Source: Novosphingobium sp.
Lineage (GTDB): Bacteria > Pseudomonadota > Alphaproteobacteria > Sphingomonadales > Sphingomonadaceae
Assembly (NCBI RefSeq): GCF_039595395.1
Contig: NZ_JBCNLP010000001.1
Location: 1,364,001 to 1,428,000, forward strand
DNA: 64,000 bases
Reading direction: 5' to 3'
The translations under genes were made by a program, and so were the position numbers. Position 1 is the first letter of the stretch. Each line of letters opens with the position of its first letter. Under the pieces are notes generated by a model, which saw only the letters and a list, made by a program, of their open reading frames with translations, searched no databases and was not told where the DNA came from. Shown piece after piece: positions 18,614 to 26,985 of this stretch.

Positions 18614-19099
18614 ATGGCAGACATCCTGATCCTCACCACCGGCGGCACGATCGACAAGGTCTATTTCGATGCTCTGTCGGAGTTTCAGGTGGGCGACACG
18701 ATGGTCACGCGCCTGATGGAGATCGGCCTGGTGAAGCAGGACGTCCGCGTGCAGGAAATCTGCCGCAAGGACAGTCTGGAGCTGGATGACGCCGACCGTG
18801 CCGCGATCCGCCATGCCATCGAGACCGCCGAGGAAAGCCGCATCGTCATCACCCATGGCACGGATACGATGACCAACACCGCCGCCGTGCTGAAGGACAT
18901 CGCGGGCAAGACCGTCTGCATGTTCGGGGCGCTCAGCCCCGCGCGCTTCGCCGAGAGCGATGCCACGATGAATCTGGGCATGGCGCTGGCCACGGTGCAG
19001 GTGGCGCCGCCGGGCATCTACATCGCGATGAATGGCACGGTGTTCGACGCCGCAAAGGTCCGCAAGGACCGTGCCGCCAACGCCTTCGTGCCGCTCTGA
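18614..19099 (+). CDS. Asparaginase-like protein, N-terminal domain only
   Basis: A 161-residue protein that matches only the N-terminal catalytic domain of type I/II L-asparaginases (normally about 330 residues). It keeps the two catalytic Thr motifs, TTGGTIDK at residues 7-14 and THGTDTMTNTA near residue 78, but has no C-terminal domain. Short forms of this kind recur in bacteria, so this is probably a distinct family rather than a truncation. The ATG at 18614 starts the conserved strand MADILILTTGG. L-serine dehydratase follows after 19 bp, probably in one operon. Whether it hydrolyses asparagine is unknown. Confidence 0.8.
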   Translation: MADILILTTGGTIDKVYFDALSEFQVGDTMVTRLMEIGLVKQDVRVQEICRKDSLELDDADRAAIRHAIETAEESRIVITHGTDTMTNTAAVLKDIAGKTVCMFGALSPARFAESDATMNLGMALATVQVAPPGIYIAMNGTVFDAAKVRKDRAANAFVPL

Positions 19100-19118
19100 G
19101 CGGCGGAGGGCAGAGGGC

Positions 19119-20495
19119 ATGACCGCCAGCGTTTTCGAGATCTTCAAGATCGGTGTCGGCCCTTCGAGCAGCCACACCATGGGCCCCATGCTGGCCGCCG
19201 CGCGCTTTGCCGAGCGGGTCGCGCCGCTGGAGCCGGCGCGGGTAGTGGTCGATCTCTATGGCTCGCTGGCGCTGACGGGCAAGGGCCACGCCACCGACCG
19301 CGCGGTGATGCTGGGGCTGGCGGGCATGGTGCCCGAAACGCTCGATGCCCATGCGGCCGAGGCGGTGCTGGGGCGCATCGCGGCGCAGGAAAGCCTGCCG
19401 CTGAACGGCGGGGCGGAGATCGCCTTTCGCGATTACGCCGATATCCAGTGGCATCAGCGTGACCGGCTGGCCTATCACACCAATGGCTTGCGCTTCACGG
19501 CCTTTGACGCAGAAGGCGTGCCGGTCGCTCAGGCGACCTTCTTCTCCACCGGCGGCGGCATCATCGTCGAGGAGGGCGAGGTCGGTGCCAATGGTCCCAA
19601 CGGCCCGGTCGGTGATGGGGTGGAGCTGCCCTATCCCTTCCGCTCGGGCGCCGATCTGCTGGAGAAAGCCGAGGCGGCGGGGCTCAGCCTGTGCGGTCTG
19701 GCGATGGCGAACGAACTGGCGATGCACACGCAGGGCGAGGTCGACCAGCGGCTCGACACCATCGCGGCGGCGATGATGGATTGCGTCGAGCGCGGCATGC
19801 AGGGCGGCGGCATTCTGCCCGGCGGCCTCAAGGTGAAGCGCCGCGCGGGCACGGTGCATGCCACGCTGGTGGCGCGGCAAGAGCGAGCGCTGGCCGATCC
19901 GCTGTCGGTGCTGGACTGGGTGAACCTCTGGGCGCTGGCGGTCAATGAGGAGAATGCGGCGGGTGGCCGCGTCGTCACCGCGCCGACCAATGGCGCGGCG
20001 GGGATCGTTCCGGCGGTGCTGCGTTACTATCGCCGTTTCGTGCCCGGTGCTGATGATCGCGGTACGCGGCGCTTTCTGCTGGTGGCGGCGCTGATTGGCT
20101 CGCTGTTCAAGGAAAACGCCTCGATCTCGGGCGCGGAAGTGGGCTGTCAGGGCGAAGTCGGCGTGGCCTGCTCGATGGCTGCCGCAGGGCTCGCCGCCGT
20201 GCTGGGCGGCAGCAATGCCCAGATCGAGAATGCCGCCGAAATCGGCATGGAGCACAATCTTGGCCTCACCTGCGATCCGGTCGGCGGGTTGGTGCAGGTG
20301 CCCTGCATCGAGCGCAATGCGATGGGTGCGGTGAAAGCCATCGAGGCGGCGCGGCTGGCGCTGCTGGGCGATGGCACGCACCGCGTTTCGCTCGATGAGG
20401 TGATCGAGACGATGCGCCGCACCGGGGCCGATATGTCGGACCGCTACAAGGAAACTTCGCTGGGCGGTCTGGCGGTGAATGTGGTGGCCTGTTGA
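19119..20495 (+). CDS. sdaA: L-serine ammonia-lyase (L-serine dehydratase), iron-sulfur type
   Basis: A 458-residue single-chain enzyme that converts L-serine to pyruvate and ammonia using a [4Fe-4S] cluster. The N-terminal beta domain starts FEIFKIGVGPSSSHTMGPM, the hallmark of the family. The catalytic alpha domain has cluster cysteines in GCQGEVGVACSM and LTCDPVGGLVQVPCIERNA. The ATG at 19119 has a GGAGGGCAGAGGG stretch upstream. It lies 19 bp after the asparaginase-like gene, a context that suggests amino acid catabolism. Confidence 0.95.
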   Translation: MTASVFEIFKIGVGPSSSHTMGPMLAAARFAERVAPLEPARVVVDLYGSLALTGKGHATDRAVMLGLAGMVPETLDAHAAEAVLGRIAAQESLPLNGGAEIAFRDYADIQWHQRDRLAYHTNGLRFTAFDAEGVPVAQATFFSTGGGIIVEEGEVGANGPNGPVGDGVELPYPFRSGADLLEKAEAAGLSLCGLAMANELAMHTQGEVDQRLDTIAAAMMDCVERGMQGGGILPGGLKVKRRAGTVHATLVARQERALADPLSVLDWVNLWALAVNEENAAGGRVVTAPTNGAAGIVPAVLRYYRRFVPGADDRGTRRFLLVAALIGSLFKENASISGAEVGCQGEVGVACSMAAAGLAAVLGGSNAQIENAAEIGMEHNLGLTCDPVGGLVQVPCIERNAMGAVKAIEAARLALLGDGTHRVSLDEVIETMRRTGADMSDRYKETSLGGLAVNVVAC

Positions 20496-20501
20496 TCGGT
20501 A

Positions 20502-20524
20502 AAAGTGCTCACAGAGTGCACTTT
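20502..20524 (+). terminator. Possible weak terminator after sdaA
   Basis: The 7-bp arms AAAGTGC and GCACTTT lie just after the stop codon, followed by AGGCAATTTT. The stem is short and AT-rich, so the function is uncertain. Confidence 0.35.
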
Positions 20525-20575
20525 AGGCAATTTTGCAGATCAGTGGGCGGGCGGTAGAGAGGTTTCATCACACAT

Positions 20576-20791
20576 ATGATGGAACTTCAGACCATGAACC
20601 GCCTTCCTTCTGGCATGACCATGCAAGCCCGCCCTTTCCATGCCGCTGGTGCCAAGGTGATGGTGCTGCGTCACGGTGCCAACCGGCCTGAGAGCGGTTT
20701 GTGGCGTGCCCTGCCGCTGGCCATTGCGATCAGCGGTGGCCTGTGGGCCCTTGGTGCGGGCATTGCCATCGCCGCCCTGCATCATCTTTGA
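20576..20791 (+). CDS. Small single-pass membrane protein
   Basis: A 71-residue open frame. The N-terminal half is polar; one hydrophobic segment ends the protein (LPLAIAISGGLWALGAGIAIAALHHL). ATGs at 20576, 20579 and 20594 are all possible starts and none has a strong ribosome binding site, so the N terminus is open. It lies between sdaA and a convergent HxlR-type gene. No family is recognised. Confidence 0.45.
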   Translation: MMELQTMNRLPSGMTMQARPFHAAGAKVMVLRHGANRPESGLWRALPLAIAISGGLWALGAGIAIAALHHL

Positions 20792-20805
20792 TGCATCACC
20801 TGTAA

Positions 20806-21198
20806 TCAGGCGACCAGTCGTCGCCCGAACAGGTCCATATTGGCATCGCCCCAATCCTTCAGCGCCAGAATGATGGGCGAGAGCGTCCGTCCCCGATCCG
20901 ACAGCGAGTAATCCACGCGCGGCGGCACCTGAGCGAAAACCTCGCGCAGGATCAGCCCGTCGGCCTCCAGTTCACGCAACTGGTTGGTCAGCATGCGCTG
21001 GGTGACATCGCCCACCATGCGGCGCAGCGCGTTGAAGCGGATCGGGCCGTCGAGCAGGTGATAGAGAATCACCGCCTTCCACTTGCCGTCGATCAGGCTG
21101 ACCGCGGCCTCCACCGAGCAGCCGGGCGTGCAATCGAGGCGGGAATGGCGGGCTTTTACCATTTTGCGGCGACCATCTGACAGTATCCTTTTCGACAC
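20806..21198 (-). CDS. HxlR family transcriptional regulator
   Basis: A protein of up to 130 residues with the HxlR-type winged helix: CTPGCSVEAAVSLIDGKWKAVILYHLLDGPIRFNALRRM, written here in parts as CSVEAAVSLIDGKW and PIRFNALRRM, then QRMLTNQLRELEADGLI and YSLSDRGRTLSPI. The cysteines near the N terminus may sense oxidants or electrophiles, as in related regulators. The start is ambiguous: GTG at 21198 or ATG at 21162. It is divergent from an MDR-type reductase gene, with ATAAGC-N9-GCTTAT between them as a possible operator. Confidence 0.85.
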   Translation of the reverse strand: MSKRILSDGRRKMVKARHSRLDCTPGCSVEAAVSLIDGKWKAVILYHLLDGPIRFNALRRMVGDVTQRMLTNQLRELEADGLILREVFAQVPPRVDYSLSDRGRTLSPIILALKDWGDANMDLFGRRLVA

Positions 21199-21199
21199 T

Positions 21200-21220
21200 A
21201 TAAGCGTTTTTTGTGCTTAT
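21200..21220. promoter_or_regulatory. Candidate operator for the HxlR regulator
   Basis: The arms ATAAGC (21200-21205) and GCTTAT (21215-21220) are separated by 9 bp and lie between the divergent HxlR and MDR reductase genes. HxlR-type dimers bind such dyads, usually in the shared promoter. Confidence 0.45.
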
Positions 21221-21278
21221 GACATGATCCGATGCCGTCGGTAAGATCCTTTCACAGTCAGATGAAGGAGTCGTTCCC

Positions 21279-22301
21279 ATGCGTGCCATCGGTTATGCCC
21301 AACCCGGTTCCCTCGATCGAGCGGATGCCCTGATCGATATCGACCTGCCAAGGCCGGCGCCGCAGGGGCGCGACATTCTGGTCAGGGTGAAGGCGGTGTC
21401 GGTCAATCCGGTCGATACGAAGGTGCGCGGTGGCGCCGGGCCGCTCGGCGATGCGGACTGGCGTGTGCTGGGCTGGGATGCGTCCGGTGTGGTCGAGGCG
21501 GCGGGGCCGCTGGCGACGCGCTTCGCGATTGGCGATGTGGTCTATTACGCGGGCAGCCTCTCACGCGATGGCAGCAATGCCGAATATCAACTGGTCGATG
21601 AGCGGATCGTCGGGCGCAAGCCTGCCAGTCTGGATTGGGCACAGGCCGCCGCTCTGCCTTTGACGGCGATCACCGCATGGGAGGCCCTGTTCGACAGGCT
21701 GCGTGTGCGCGATGCCGTGCCCGGCGCGGCGCCTGCGGTGCTGGTGATTGGCGGCGCGGGCGGGGTGGGCTCGATTGCGATCCAGTTGCTGCGGGCTTTG
21801 ACCGATCTCACCGTCATCGCCACCGCTTCGCGCCCGGAAACGGGCGAGTGGGTGAAGGAGTTGGGCGCGCATCATGTGCTCGATCACAGCCAGCCGCTGG
21901 CCAGCCAGGTTGCGGCGCTGGGTCTGGGGGCGCCGGGGCTGGTCTTTTCCACCACCCATACCGCCCAGCATCTGGCCGAGGTGGTTGAACTGATCGCGCC
22001 TCAGGGTCGTTTCGCGCTGATCGACGATCCGGATGTGCTCGACATTGCGCCTTTCGAGCGCAAGGCGGTCTCGGTGCATTGGGAGTTCATGTTCACCCGG
22101 CCCCTCTTCGAAACCGCCGACATCGATGAGCAGGGCAAATTGCTCGATGCGGTGGCCGATCTGGCCGATAGCGGGAAAATCCGCAGCACGCTGACCGAGG
22201 TGATGCGCCCCATCAGCGCGGCCAACCTCAAGCAGGCCCATGCCCTGCTGGAAAGCAACCGGATGCGCGGCAAGCTGGTGCTGGAGGGCTGGCTGGACTA
22301 A
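21279..22301 (+). CDS. Zinc-type alcohol dehydrogenase-like/quinone reductase (MDR superfamily)
   Basis: A 340-residue medium-chain reductase. N-terminal features are VKAVSVNPVDTKVRGGAGPLG and GWDASGVV; the coenzyme site VIGGAGGVGSIAIQLLRAL lies near residue 160. The zinc ligands of true alcohol dehydrogenases are not seen, which fits the ZADH/quinone reductase group. GAAGGAG precedes the ATG at 21279. It is divergent from an HxlR regulator, an arrangement typical of quinone- or aldehyde-responsive detoxification genes. Its stop codon overlaps that of the convergent racemase gene by 4 bp. Confidence 0.9.
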   Translation: MRAIGYAQPGSLDRADALIDIDLPRPAPQGRDILVRVKAVSVNPVDTKVRGGAGPLGDADWRVLGWDASGVVEAAGPLATRFAIGDVVYYAGSLSRDGSNAEYQLVDERIVGRKPASLDWAQAAALPLTAITAWEALFDRLRVRDAVPGAAPAVLVIGGAGGVGSIAIQLLRALTDLTVIATASRPETGEWVKELGAHHVLDHSQPLASQVAALGLGAPGLVFSTTHTAQHLAEVVELIAPQGRFALIDDPDVLDIAPFERKAVSVHWEFMFTRPLFETADIDEQGKLLDAVADLADSGKIRSTLTEVMRPISAANLKQAHALLESNRMRGKLVLEGWLD

Positions 22302-22990
22302 CCCAGTGCGGCCTGCACGGCGGCCCCGGCATGCAGCGCGGTGGTGTCGAACACCGGCACCGCGCTGTCTTCGGGGCCGACCAGCAGCATGATCTCGGTG
22401 CAGCCAAGGATGATGGCCTGGGCGCCGCGCTCCACCAGTCTGGCGATCACCGCGCGATAGGCCTGACGCGATTCCTCCAGCACCTGACCCGCCACCAGTT
22501 CCTGATAGATGATGCGGTGAACGGTGGCGCGGTCATCCTCCTCGGGCACGATCACGTCGAGGGCGTGACGGTCTGTCAGGCGGCCTTTGTAAAAATCCTG
22601 CTCCATGGTGAAGGCGGTGCCCAGCAGGCCGACTTTGGTCAGCCCCTGAGCCTTGATCGCCTCTGCCGTGGGGTCGGCGATATGGAGCAGGGGGATGCTC
22701 ACCGCCGCTTCCACCGCGCCCGCCAGCTTATGCATGGTGTTGGTGCAGATCAGCAGCAGGTCGGCGCCTGCTGCTTCAAGGCGTGTCGCCGCATCGGCCA
22801 GCTTCTCGCCCAGCGCAGCCCAGTGGCCGTCGTGCTGCAGCTTTTCGATCTCGGAAAAATCGAAGGACCACAGCAGGCAGCGCGCCGAGGCGGTCGGCCC
22901 CAGCGCGTCGCGCACGCCCTCATTGAGGATGCGGTAATATTCGGCCGAGCTTTCCCAGCTCATACCGCCGATCAGGCCGATGGTCCGCAT
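22298..22990 (-). CDS. Aspartate/glutamate racemase family protein
   Basis: A 230-residue member of the Asp/Glu racemase superfamily (YgeA-like). The N terminus is the typical GLIGGMSWESSAEYYRILNE; the two catalytic cysteines are in LLICTNTMHK near residue 82 and IILGCTEIMLL near residue 195. It probably interconverts L- and D-amino acids in the cytoplasm; the exact amino acid cannot be inferred. Its start codon overlaps the stop of the upstream alpha/beta hydrolase gene, so both are likely co-translated. Confidence 0.9.
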   Translation of the reverse strand: MRTIGLIGGMSWESSAEYYRILNEGVRDALGPTASARCLLWSFDFSEIEKLQHDGHWAALGEKLADAATRLEAAGADLLLICTNTMHKLAGAVEAAVSIPLLHIADPTAEAIKAQGLTKVGLLGTAFTMEQDFYKGRLTDRHALDVIVPEEDDRATVHRIIYQELVAGQVLEESRQAYRAVIARLVERGAQAIILGCTEIMLLVGPEDSAVPVFDTTALHAGAAVQAALG

Positions 22991-23883
22991 CAGTGCTGGA
23001 ACCTGTCGAGCCAGGTCACCAGCCGTGTCGCCAGCGCGATGCGCATATCCGAAAAGCTGTGATCGGTGGGCAGGGTTTCGGCGTCCATCTGTTTGGCCCC
23101 TGCCTTGCGCGCGGCCTGAGCCGCCGCCGCTGCCATAAAGCCGATCCCGCGCTGCGCCCCGATCAGCGCCAGCGGGCGTCCGGCCAGAGCGGGCACGGTC
23201 GCCACCAGATCGAGGTTGGCCCCGGCATGCTCGACCTCATCCATGATCGCCTGCTCGCTGGTGCCGGCCAGCGGGGGCATATCGCCGCGCACCTCGCTGG
23301 TGAGGAACTCCTCGCGCGCGCTGGGCTTGGAGAAGCTGCGCCCGATGGCGGCGAAATCGGCGGGGTCGATCAGGAATGCGCCCAGCACCTGCGGGTCGTC
23401 CGCCGCCACGCGTGCGGCCACGATGCCGCCCATGCTGTGCCCGGCCACCGCGATGCGCGAGGGATCGATGCGGAATTTGATGATCGTGTCCCGCTGGCGA
23501 ACGAAGGCGAGCGCATGGGCGCCATCCTCCTCGCAATGGGCGAAGGAGAAGCTGCCGGGGCTGCCCCATGATCCGCGATAATGCAGCGTCAGCACATTCC
23601 ATCCGGCGCGGCGCGCGGCCTGCGCCAGATCGAGGTTCTGCTCATTGCCCGGAAAGCCGTGGAACAGCAGCAGCGTGGGATGCGGCCCGGTTCCGGCGGC
23701 GGTGTACATCACGGCATTGAGCGCGCCTTCGGGCACGGGAATGACAAAGGCGGACATGGCGGCGGGATGGGCGGCATCGCGCGGCGGATCGGTGTCGATG
23801 GCGGCGGGCACTGGCGCGCAGATTGCCGGGATTGGGGCCATGACCGATGTGGCCAGCAGAAAAGGAAGAAGAACCAAGCGCAT
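22990..23883 (-). CDS. Exported alpha/beta hydrolase
   Basis: A 297-residue protein with a signal peptide (MRLVLLPFLLATSVMAPIPAICA). The hydrolase core has the oxyanion region LLLFHGFPGNEQN, the nucleophile elbow AVAGHSMGGIVAAR near residue 150, and a C-terminal histidine in LPTDHSFSDMR. This resembles dienelactone hydrolase/acyl-peptidase-like esterases, but no close family is certain. The ATG at 23883 follows AGGGGGC. It is the first gene of a two-gene unit with the racemase, which hints at release or processing of an amino acid or peptide outside the cytoplasm; this is inference. Confidence 0.82.
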   Translation of the reverse strand: MRLVLLPFLLATSVMAPIPAICAPVPAAIDTDPPRDAAHPAAMSAFVIPVPEGALNAVMYTAAGTGPHPTLLLFHGFPGNEQNLDLAQAARRAGWNVLTLHYRGSWGSPGSFSFAHCEEDGAHALAFVRQRDTIIKFRIDPSRIAVAGHSMGGIVAARVAADDPQVLGAFLIDPADFAAIGRSFSKPSAREEFLTSEVRGDMPPLAGTSEQAIMDEVEHAGANLDLVATVPALAGRPLALIGAQRGIGFMAAAAAQAARKAGAKQMDAETLPTDHSFSDMRIALATRLVTWLDRFQH

Positions 23884-24004
23884 CGATGCCCCCTGTGATG
23901 ATCCGGGCGCACCGTGGGGCATCGGCTTTCGGCTGGCAAGAGGTGGTTGGCTTAGAGGCCGTCGCTTGATGGCGGCCGGTTTGCGACCAGTTGAGCGGAA
24001 CGAT

Positions 24005-24030
24005 GGAACATGGCTGCCGCCGGGCTCTTT
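24005..24030 (+). promoter_or_regulatory. Weak EcfG-type promoter match before the CsbD gene
   Basis: GGAAC (24005-24009), a 17-bp spacer and CTTT (24027-24030) lie 56 bp before the CsbD start. The -10 differs by one base from the CGTT/CATT seen elsewhere in this window and the spacer is one base longer. CsbD genes are often stress-controlled in this class. Confidence 0.35.
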
Positions 24031-24085
24031 CCTAACCCGAAGGATGAGCCTTCGTCCGATCCGCAAGTCCATGAGGAGACAGACT

Positions 24086-24274
24086 ATGAGTTCGACCACC
24101 GACCGTATTTCGGGTGCTGCCAATTCCGCCATCGGCAAGGTGAAGGAAGCCATCGGCAAGGAAACCGGTGACGCCAGCCTGGCCGCCAAGGGCGCCGCTC
24201 AGGACGCCAAGGGCAAGGTGCAGAGCGCCACGGGCAAGGCGAAGGATGCCATCAAGGATGCCGTCGACCGGTAA
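24086..24274 (+). CDS. CsbD-like small stress protein
   Basis: A 62-residue, Ala/Lys/Gly-rich protein without hydrophobic segments. The repeated pattern ISGAANSAIGKVKEAIGKETGD, seen here as AIGKVKEAIGKETGD, then KGAAQDAKGKVQSATGKAKDAI is that of the CsbD family, which is induced by general stress in many bacteria; its molecular function is unknown. GAGGAG precedes the ATG at 24086. It is monocistronic, followed by a hairpin and the convergent bacteriophytochrome gene. Confidence 0.9.
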   Translation: MSSTTDRISGAANSAIGKVKEAIGKETGDASLAAKGAAQDAKGKVQSATGKAKDAIKDAVDR

Positions 24275-24364
24275 CGGTTGGCCGACAGGCCGGGCGTTGG
24301 GCGTGTGCCCCCTTCACGCCCGCCCGGCTTCGGCAGGCATCAGCAACGGACCGTAAGGTCTCGA

Positions 24365-24394
24365 CAGGCCTCGCCATCACCATGGCGGGGCCTG
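24365..24394. terminator. Hairpin between the convergent CsbD and bacteriophytochrome genes
   Basis: A 13-bp stem (CAGGCCTCGCCAT against ATGGCGGGGCCTG, with one G-T pair) has a 4-nt loop. There is no long T tract, but the position between two convergent stop codons fits a shared terminator. Confidence 0.5.
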
Positions 24395-24441
24395 ATTGCA
24401 TGGGGAGCAGGTCCCTCGCGCCGAGCGCAGGTCCGAACCCT

Positions 24442-26985
24442 TCAGGGCAGGCGTGAGGCCACGATCGCCCGTTCCAGCGCGATGGAATCGAGCGGCTTGG
24501 TCACCACCGGCACCTTGGGGCCATGCGCCCATGGCACCTCGCCATAGCCGGTGGAAAAGGCGTAGGGCGTGCCATTGCCCTGCAGCACTTCGGCGATGGG
24601 CTGGCTGCTCTCATTGCCTAGATTGACGTCGAGCAGGGCAAATTCATAGACATTCGCCGCGATCAGGCTGAGGGCCTGCGCCACATTGTTGGCCAGATCC
24701 ACCGTATGCGCGCCCAGCGCCAGAAGCTGATCCTCGGCCTCCATGCCGATGATGATGTTGTCCTCCACCACCAGCGCGCGCTGTGAGAGCAGGCTGGCGG
24801 CGGCAGGGCCGGAACCGGCCTGCGATCCCGCAGGCGAGGGGGGAGGCGTATCATTCATGAACTGCACCCTTTCGGCGGGAATGGAGAAAAAGGCCTCGAG
24901 GCCCTCGGTGTGAAAGGTAACACGGGCCTCGCCCGAAAGCTCATGCGGGATCGAGCGTTCGACGATCGCCAGCGCCATCCGGTCCTGCCAGGGGCTGGTC
25001 GCCGCGCCGCCGCTCTCGCGCCATGAGAGGGTGAGCGCGCCCGTCGCGGTCTGGGCCAGGGTGATCTGCACCTGCCCCTCGGGCGTGGCGAGCGCGGTGC
25101 TGTGCGCGACCAGCTCGTGGATCACCACCGCCAGCGTGGTGAAGGCCGAAGGGCGGATCAGCACTTGCGGGCCGCTGATCGTCAGCGCGCCATGGCTTTC
25201 GGGGAAGGCGGCGCGCACCGTTTCATGCACCAGCGGGCCGAGCGGAAAGGGCGCCCAGCTTGTGGCATTGACCTGATCGTGCGCCCGGGCCAGCGTGGCG
25301 ATGCGCGCGCTGACCCGGCTGCAGAAATCGGCGAGCGAAGTGGCGCTGCGCTGGCCCTGGCTGACCATCGCCCCGATCATGTTGAGCGAATTGCGCACGC
25401 GGTGGTTCAGCTCGGCGATCAGATCCTGCTGGCGGCGGGCGGAGGCCTCACGCTCGGCATTGGAGGCGTCGAGCAGTTGCAGGATCACCTCGATCAGCGT
25501 GACGCGCAGCTTTTCGGCAATCGCCTTTTCATCGCCCGACCATGGTTTCGACTGGCGGCGGCGCTCTTCCTTCCACAGGGCGAAGCTTTTGCGCGGGGTC
25601 AGGCGGTCGCCCAAAGGACCGGGCGCCTGTTTGGGCGCGCCGGGGTCACCGGCCCACAGCACCTCATGGGCATATTCGCGGCGGAACAGCACGAGGAAAT
25701 CGCGGGGCACGCGCGACACCGGCACGGCCAGCAGCCCGCAGACCTTGTCGCCAAAGGCCTGCGCGGGGGGATAGACCCGTGCCAGATGATGCGTCGACCA
25801 GCAGGCGCCATTGCCCGTGGTGTTGAGAAAGCGCGCCAGATCGAGGAACTGCGCCTGGCTGGGTGTCTGACCCAGCGAGACATAATCGCCCGCGACATAG
25901 CCGACGATGCCGTCGAAGGGGATCACCTGCCGGATCAGATCGGCGAAACGGTCGAAATTCGCCAGCAGCGATCCGCCATGGGCGACCTGCGCCGTCAGAT
26001 CGTCATGCAGCCGCGTGGCGGTTTCGTGCTGGGCCAGCGTGGTGCGGATTTCCATCTGCTCGAGCAGGCCGGAAAAGAACTCGCCAAACAGTTCGGCCGC
26101 CGTGCGCGTGGCATAGGGCAGGCTCAGCGGCGCGTAATGGTGGCAGGCGAACAGGCCCCACAATTGTCCGCCGCGCAGGATCGACACCGACATGGAGGCT
26201 TTCACCCCCATGTTGCGCAGATATTCGATATGCACCGGAGAGACCGCGCGCAGCCCGCTTGGGCTCAGGTCCAGCGGCACGCCATCGGCATCCAGAGCGG
26301 GATGGATCGGCACTGGTACGGCGTCGATGTCCGCGATGATGCGCAGCAAATTCTGGGTGTAGAGCTTGCGCGCCTGTTTCGGAATGTCCGAGGCGGGGAA
26401 ATGCAGGCCCAGAAAGCTGTCGATCTGGTCGCCGCGCGCTTCGGCCACGACCTCGCCCGCGCCGGTCTCGTCGAAGCGATAGACCTTCACCCGGTCGAAG
26501 CCGGTGAGGCGGCGCATCTGGCGCGCGGCAATGTCGCACAGATCCTCCAGACTGGAGGCCTGACGCGCGGCATCGAACATCGGGCGCACCAGCGAGAGAT
26601 AGTCGCGCGGCGTGCCGGGATGCGAGGGCTCGATCTCCAGCACGAATTGCCGCCCGGCGCGATAGACGGCGACATCGAAGGGGCGCCAGTCGGGCGTCAG
26701 CGGCAGGTTGAACAGCCGCTCGACCTGGCCCGCGGGCAGTTCGGCCAGCCTTTGGCGGATCTGCTCGACGGCGGCGGGTGTGAAGAAGGTGGAAGCGGGA
26801 TGGCCCAGCGCCTCATCGGCGGGGCGGCCCAGCAGAGCCCCGCAATTGGCCGAGGCGCGCGCCACGATCCAGTCACTCGACAGCGCCACCAGATAGCCGA
26901 AAGGCTGAATGCCCCCGATGATGTGGATCGGTTCGAGATCGCAACTGTTGAGATCGACGCCCTGGTCGGGATAGGTGAGGGTCAT
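24442..26985 (-). CDS. bphP: Bacteriophytochrome with HWE-type kinase-like domain and C-terminal receiver
   Basis: An 847-residue red/far-red photoreceptor. The biliverdin-binding cysteine is in LNSCDLEPIHIIGG near residue 14 (PAS domain); GAF and PHY domains follow, with PASDIPKQARKLY near residue 200. The kinase-like part starts at about residue 540 with phosphoacceptor motif ELNHRVRNSLNMIGAM, and a receiver ends the protein (VVEDNIIIGMEA; FALLDVNLGN; VTKPL). The ATP-binding region is unusual: the N-box is HELVAHSTALA where HWE kinases have HELATNAxKYGA, and the glycine-rich motif near its end is lost. The start overlaps the stop of the heme oxygenase gene by 4 bp. Confidence 0.93.
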   Translation of the reverse strand: MTLTYPDQGVDLNSCDLEPIHIIGGIQPFGYLVALSSDWIVARASANCGALLGRPADEALGHPASTFFTPAAVEQIRQRLAELPAGQVERLFNLPLTPDWRPFDVAVYRAGRQFVLEIEPSHPGTPRDYLSLVRPMFDAARQASSLEDLCDIAARQMRRLTGFDRVKVYRFDETGAGEVVAEARGDQIDSFLGLHFPASDIPKQARKLYTQNLLRIIADIDAVPVPIHPALDADGVPLDLSPSGLRAVSPVHIEYLRNMGVKASMSVSILRGGQLWGLFACHHYAPLSLPYATRTAAELFGEFFSGLLEQMEIRTTLAQHETATRLHDDLTAQVAHGGSLLANFDRFADLIRQVIPFDGIVGYVAGDYVSLGQTPSQAQFLDLARFLNTTGNGACWSTHHLARVYPPAQAFGDKVCGLLAVPVSRVPRDFLVLFRREYAHEVLWAGDPGAPKQAPGPLGDRLTPRKSFALWKEERRRQSKPWSGDEKAIAEKLRVTLIEVILQLLDASNAEREASARRQQDLIAELNHRVRNSLNMIGAMVSQGQRSATSLADFCSRVSARIATLARAHDQVNATSWAPFPLGPLVHETVRAAFPESHGALTISGPQVLIRPSAFTTLAVVIHELVAHSTALATPEGQVQITLAQTATGALTLSWRESGGAATSPWQDRMALAIVERSIPHELSGEARVTFHTEGLEAFFSIPAERVQFMNDTPPPSPAGSQAGSGPAAASLLSQRALVVEDNIIIGMEAEDQLLALGAHTVDLANNVAQALSLIAANVYEFALLDVNLGNESSQPIAEVLQGNGTPYAFSTGYGEVPWAHGPKVPVVTKPLDSIALERAIVASRLP

